Source of the DNA: Pseudomonadota bacterium
Lineage (GTDB): Bacteria; Pseudomonadota; Gammaproteobacteria; Burkholderiales; SHXO01
Length of the DNA stretch: 44,097 nucleotides
Assembly: GCA_023430065.1 (NCBI GenBank)
Contig: JAEZCG010000038.1
Location: 1 to 44,097, forward strand
Direction: 5' to 3'
Of the stretch, positions 40,421-44,097 are shown in pieces. The position numbers and the translations under genes are program-made. Position 1 is the stretch's first letter, and each line of letters begins with the position of its first letter. The notes beneath the pieces were generated by a model. It was not told the DNA's origin. It ran no database searches and saw nothing but the letters and a program-made list of their open reading frames with translations.

Positions 40421-42175
40421 TCAGTCGAGCGCGTAGACCTTCAGCACGCCGGAATCCTTCGGCATGCTCTTCCACGGCTCGCCCCACAGGTCACCGTAGC
40501 CATCGCCCACCAGGCTGCCCCAGCCGGTCATCACTGCCACGTACTGCTTGCCGTTGGCCATGTAGGTCATGGTGCCGCCGTTGCTGCCCTGGCCCATATT
40601 GTGGCTCCACAGCTTCTTGCCGTTGGCGGCATCGTATGCCGCGAACGTGCCGTCGGCTTCGGGCACGAACAGGACGTTGCCGCCGGTGGTCAGCAGGCCG
40701 CCATGGGGCGGGGCCTTGTACGTGATCTCGTACTTGACCTTGCCGGTGATCGGATCGCGGGCACGGATGTGGCCTGACGGCGGCTTGTCCCCCGGACCTT
40801 TCATGGTGAAGTTGGCACCGATGTTCAACTGTACCACGGGCTCGGTGATGGGCTCGGTGCGCACGATCTCGATGTCCATGCACCACTCGAAGCCGACCTT
40901 GTAGAGCAGGCCGGTCTTCGGGCTGTAGCTGCCGGCGTTCCAGCTGTAGCCGCCGGCGATGGCCGGGCACAGGTTCTGGTGCTTGCCTTCGGGCGGATCC
41001 CAGCGCCCGACCAGTTCGCCATTGGGCTTGATGTCCTTGACGAAGTTGATCGCGTCGACGCCCTTGTACACGTTGACCGGCTTGCCGGCGGCGCGGTCGA
41101 AGACGTAGACGAAGCCGCTCTTGCTCGGATGCACCACGTACTTCTTGCCGTCGCGGTCGATGTGCATGAATTCGCCCTGGGCAGGGTCGAAGTCCCACGC
41201 GTCGTGCGGCAGCACCTGGAAGTAGTTCTTCAGCTTGCCGGTCTCGGGTTCGAGCATGATGACCGACGAGGTGTACAGGTTGGTGCCCGGACGCGGGCCC
41301 TCGGTCATCCACTTCTCGCCGGCCCAGTCGTAAAGCGGAGCCGGGTTGGCAGTGCCCCACCACACCGTGTTGGTCTCGGGGTCGTAGCTGCCGGCCATCC
41401 AGCCGCCGCCACCACCGGTCTTGTAGGAATCGCCGCCCCAGGTGTTACGCGCATCGGTCTCGGTGCCGTCGTTGCCGCCGGCGGTGAAGAACTCCCACAC
41501 CTTCTCCCCGGTCTTGGCATTGACGCCGAAGATCGGGCCGCGGTAGGGCCACTCACCACCCTGCGAGCCGATGATGACAATATCCTTGACCACCAGGGCC
41601 GCACCGGTGAAGCCAACGGTCAGCTTCTCGGAATCGACCAGCTTGGTCTCCCACTTGAGTTGCCCGGACTTGGCGTCAATCGCCACCAGCTTGCCGTCCA
41701 GGGTTCCCATGTAGAGGTTGCCGTAGGCGGCGGCAAGGCCGCGGTTGTACGGCGAGTGCGTCTGGCGCGCGACCAGGTCCTCGTTGAGCTTCTGTTTGTA
41801 CGTCCACAGCGGCTTGCCGGTGGCGCCATCCAGCGCGTAGACCTGATTGTACGGGCTCGAGTAGTACAGCACGCCGTCGATCGCGAGCGGAATGCCCTGC
41901 AGACCGCGGTTGGCGCGCGAGGCCACGTGCGACCATGCTTCCTTGAGCTTGCCGACGTTGCGTGTGTTGATCTGATCCAGCGCGCTGTAATGCCACGACT
42001 TGTAGCCGCCGTGGTAGGACATCCAGTTGCCGGGTTCCTTGTCGGAATTGATCAGCCGTTGCCCGTCGACATCGGCAGCAAAGGCGGCCGCGGATGCGGT
42101 CAGCCCTGCCGTCAGCGCAACAGCCACCAAACGGCGCATGGTCCGGTTCACGGTGCGCCCATTGGTCTGTGTCAT
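40421..42175 (-). CDS. PQQ-dependent alcohol dehydrogenase, XoxF-like, lacking the vicinal cysteines
   Basis: A 584-residue periplasmic quinoprotein. The signal peptide is RRLVAVALTAGLTASAAAFA. Eight tryptophan-docked propeller blades follow (WTYKQ, LKWETK, KVWEFF, TVWWGT). Catalytic residues are seen: Glu in GSQGGEWPYRG, Asn in GTANPAPLYD, and Asp328 in LPHDAWDFD with Asp330 two residues later, the extra Asp that marks lanthanide-dependent enzymes such as XoxF. The second disulfide pair (NLCPAIAG, EWCMDIE) is kept. The vicinal Cys-Cys near PQQ is replaced by Thr-His in RQTHSPYNRGLA (residues 137-148). The start is ATG 42175 with AGGGAGG eight bases upstream. Ethanol, methanol or another alcohol could be substrate. 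Confidence 0.93.
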   Translation of the reverse strand: MTQTNGRTVNRTMRRLVAVALTAGLTASAAAFAADVDGQRLINSDKEPGNWMSYHGGYKSWHYSALDQINTRNVGKLKEAWSHVASRANRGLQGIPLAIDGVLYYSSPYNQVYALDGATGKPLWTYKQKLNEDLVARQTHSPYNRGLAAAYGNLYMGTLDGKLVAIDAKSGQLKWETKLVDSEKLTVGFTGAALVVKDIVIIGSQGGEWPYRGPIFGVNAKTGEKVWEFFTAGGNDGTETDARNTWGGDSYKTGGGGGWMAGSYDPETNTVWWGTANPAPLYDWAGEKWMTEGPRPGTNLYTSSVIMLEPETGKLKNYFQVLPHDAWDFDPAQGEFMHIDRDGKKYVVHPSKSGFVYVFDRAAGKPVNVYKGVDAINFVKDIKPNGELVGRWDPPEGKHQNLCPAIAGGYSWNAGSYSPKTGLLYKVGFEWCMDIEIVRTEPITEPVVQLNIGANFTMKGPGDKPPSGHIRARDPITGKVKYEITYKAPPHGGLLTTGGNVLFVPEADGTFAAYDAANGKKLWSHNMGQGSNGGTMTYMANGKQYVAVMTGWGSLVGDGYGDLWGEPWKSMPKDSGVLKVYALD

Positions 42176-42260
42176 GAAAAGACCTCCCTGTAACTTCTGC
42201 ACGACATGGATTTACTCGGGAGAGATGCATGGACTGCGGCACTCGCCCCTACGCTTCCGT

Positions 42261-42287
42261 CCCATGCGGAGATTTTCCTGTCATGGG
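42261..42287. promoter_or_regulatory. Inverted repeat upstream of the PQQ dehydrogenase
   Basis: CCCATG and CATGGG are separated by 15 bases, 86-112 bases upstream of the dehydrogenase start. It might be an operator. Six-base arms over this spacing can occur by chance, so the call is weak. Confidence 0.25.
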
Positions 42288-42418
42288 CAGGAACCTTTCA
42301 TTGTTCGGGGGGCGCGACCAGAAGTCAAGGCGAACGGGATCGTCCGGACCCTCTCCGGACCGGCGGGCGTACCGGATCGTCATGGCGCCCGGGTTGCAGG
42401 CGATGCGCCATGCCGTCG

Positions 42419-44097
<1,679 letters not shown>

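Noticed and set aside
42261..42287. A riboswitch or strong operator before the dehydrogenase
   Set aside because: Only a six-base inverted repeat was found, kept as a weak candidate site; no known regulatory RNA structure could be recognised.

Overview
The window is a GC-rich bacterial chromosome segment with tightly packed genes on both strands. Gene content points to a free-living aerobic proteobacterium, most likely a betaproteobacterium: an aerobic-type two-subunit indolepyruvate ferredoxin oxidoreductase, glutaryl-CoA dehydrogenase, OxyR next to a peroxiredoxin-glutaredoxin hybrid, a PQQ alcohol dehydrogenase of the XoxF type with cytochrome and binding protein, imelysin iron genes and a large PilZ-like protein. 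The taxonomic call is inference from gene content. No rRNA, tRNA, insertion sequence, phage gene or CRISPR array was seen.

Layout. 61-4906 (minus): iorA-iorB-vanZ-like operon. 5135-9834 (plus): aldehyde dehydrogenase, then after a repeat-filled gap a coupled trio (beta-hydroxyacid dehydrogenase, SCP2-like protein, alpha/beta hydrolase), then a glutathione transferase. 10066-14653 (plus): phosphoketolase, phosphate acyltransferase and acetate kinase, a complete route from sugar phosphates to acetyl-phosphate and on to acetyl-CoA or acetate. 14743-15921 (minus): gcdH. 16055-17095: secreted L,D-transpeptidase. 17362-17739 (minus): alanine-rich lipoprotein. 17940-22678 (plus): Fur-box-preceded imelysin / di-heme protein / imelysin / DUF1513 operon. 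22767-28331: EamA transporter against an M20 peptidase, a PilZ-like protein, a small secreted protein and an old yellow enzyme. 28597-34960 (plus): aminotransferase, AI-2E transporter, MBL hydrolase, methyltransferase, threonine dehydratase-like enzyme, VOC protein, small secreted protein, DUF1772 and DUF1272 proteins.

35244-38988 is an oxidative stress locus: oxyR (minus) diverges from a peroxiredoxin-glutaredoxin gene followed by a pyridine nucleotide-disulfide reductase. A ten-copy 7-bp tandem repeat lies between the oxyR start codon and a LysR-type palindrome. 39075-42175 (minus) is a PQQ alcohol dehydrogenase, a c-type cytochrome and a solute-binding protein, with an intrinsic terminator after the dehydrogenase. 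42419-44097 (minus, incomplete at the window edge) fuses a class III nucleotide cyclase domain to a Ser/Thr kinase domain.

Four intergenic gaps carry a dispersed family of imperfect palindromes built from variants of TGTCATCCCGAGC...GCGAGGATCCTCGC. Observations most worth a second look are the oxyR heptamer repeat, the dehydrogenase that lacks the vicinal cysteine pair while keeping the lanthanide-type Asp-x-Asp, the cyclase-kinase fusion with a degenerate glycine loop, and the start-stop coupled SCP2-like/hydrolase/dehydrogenase trio of unknown substrate.
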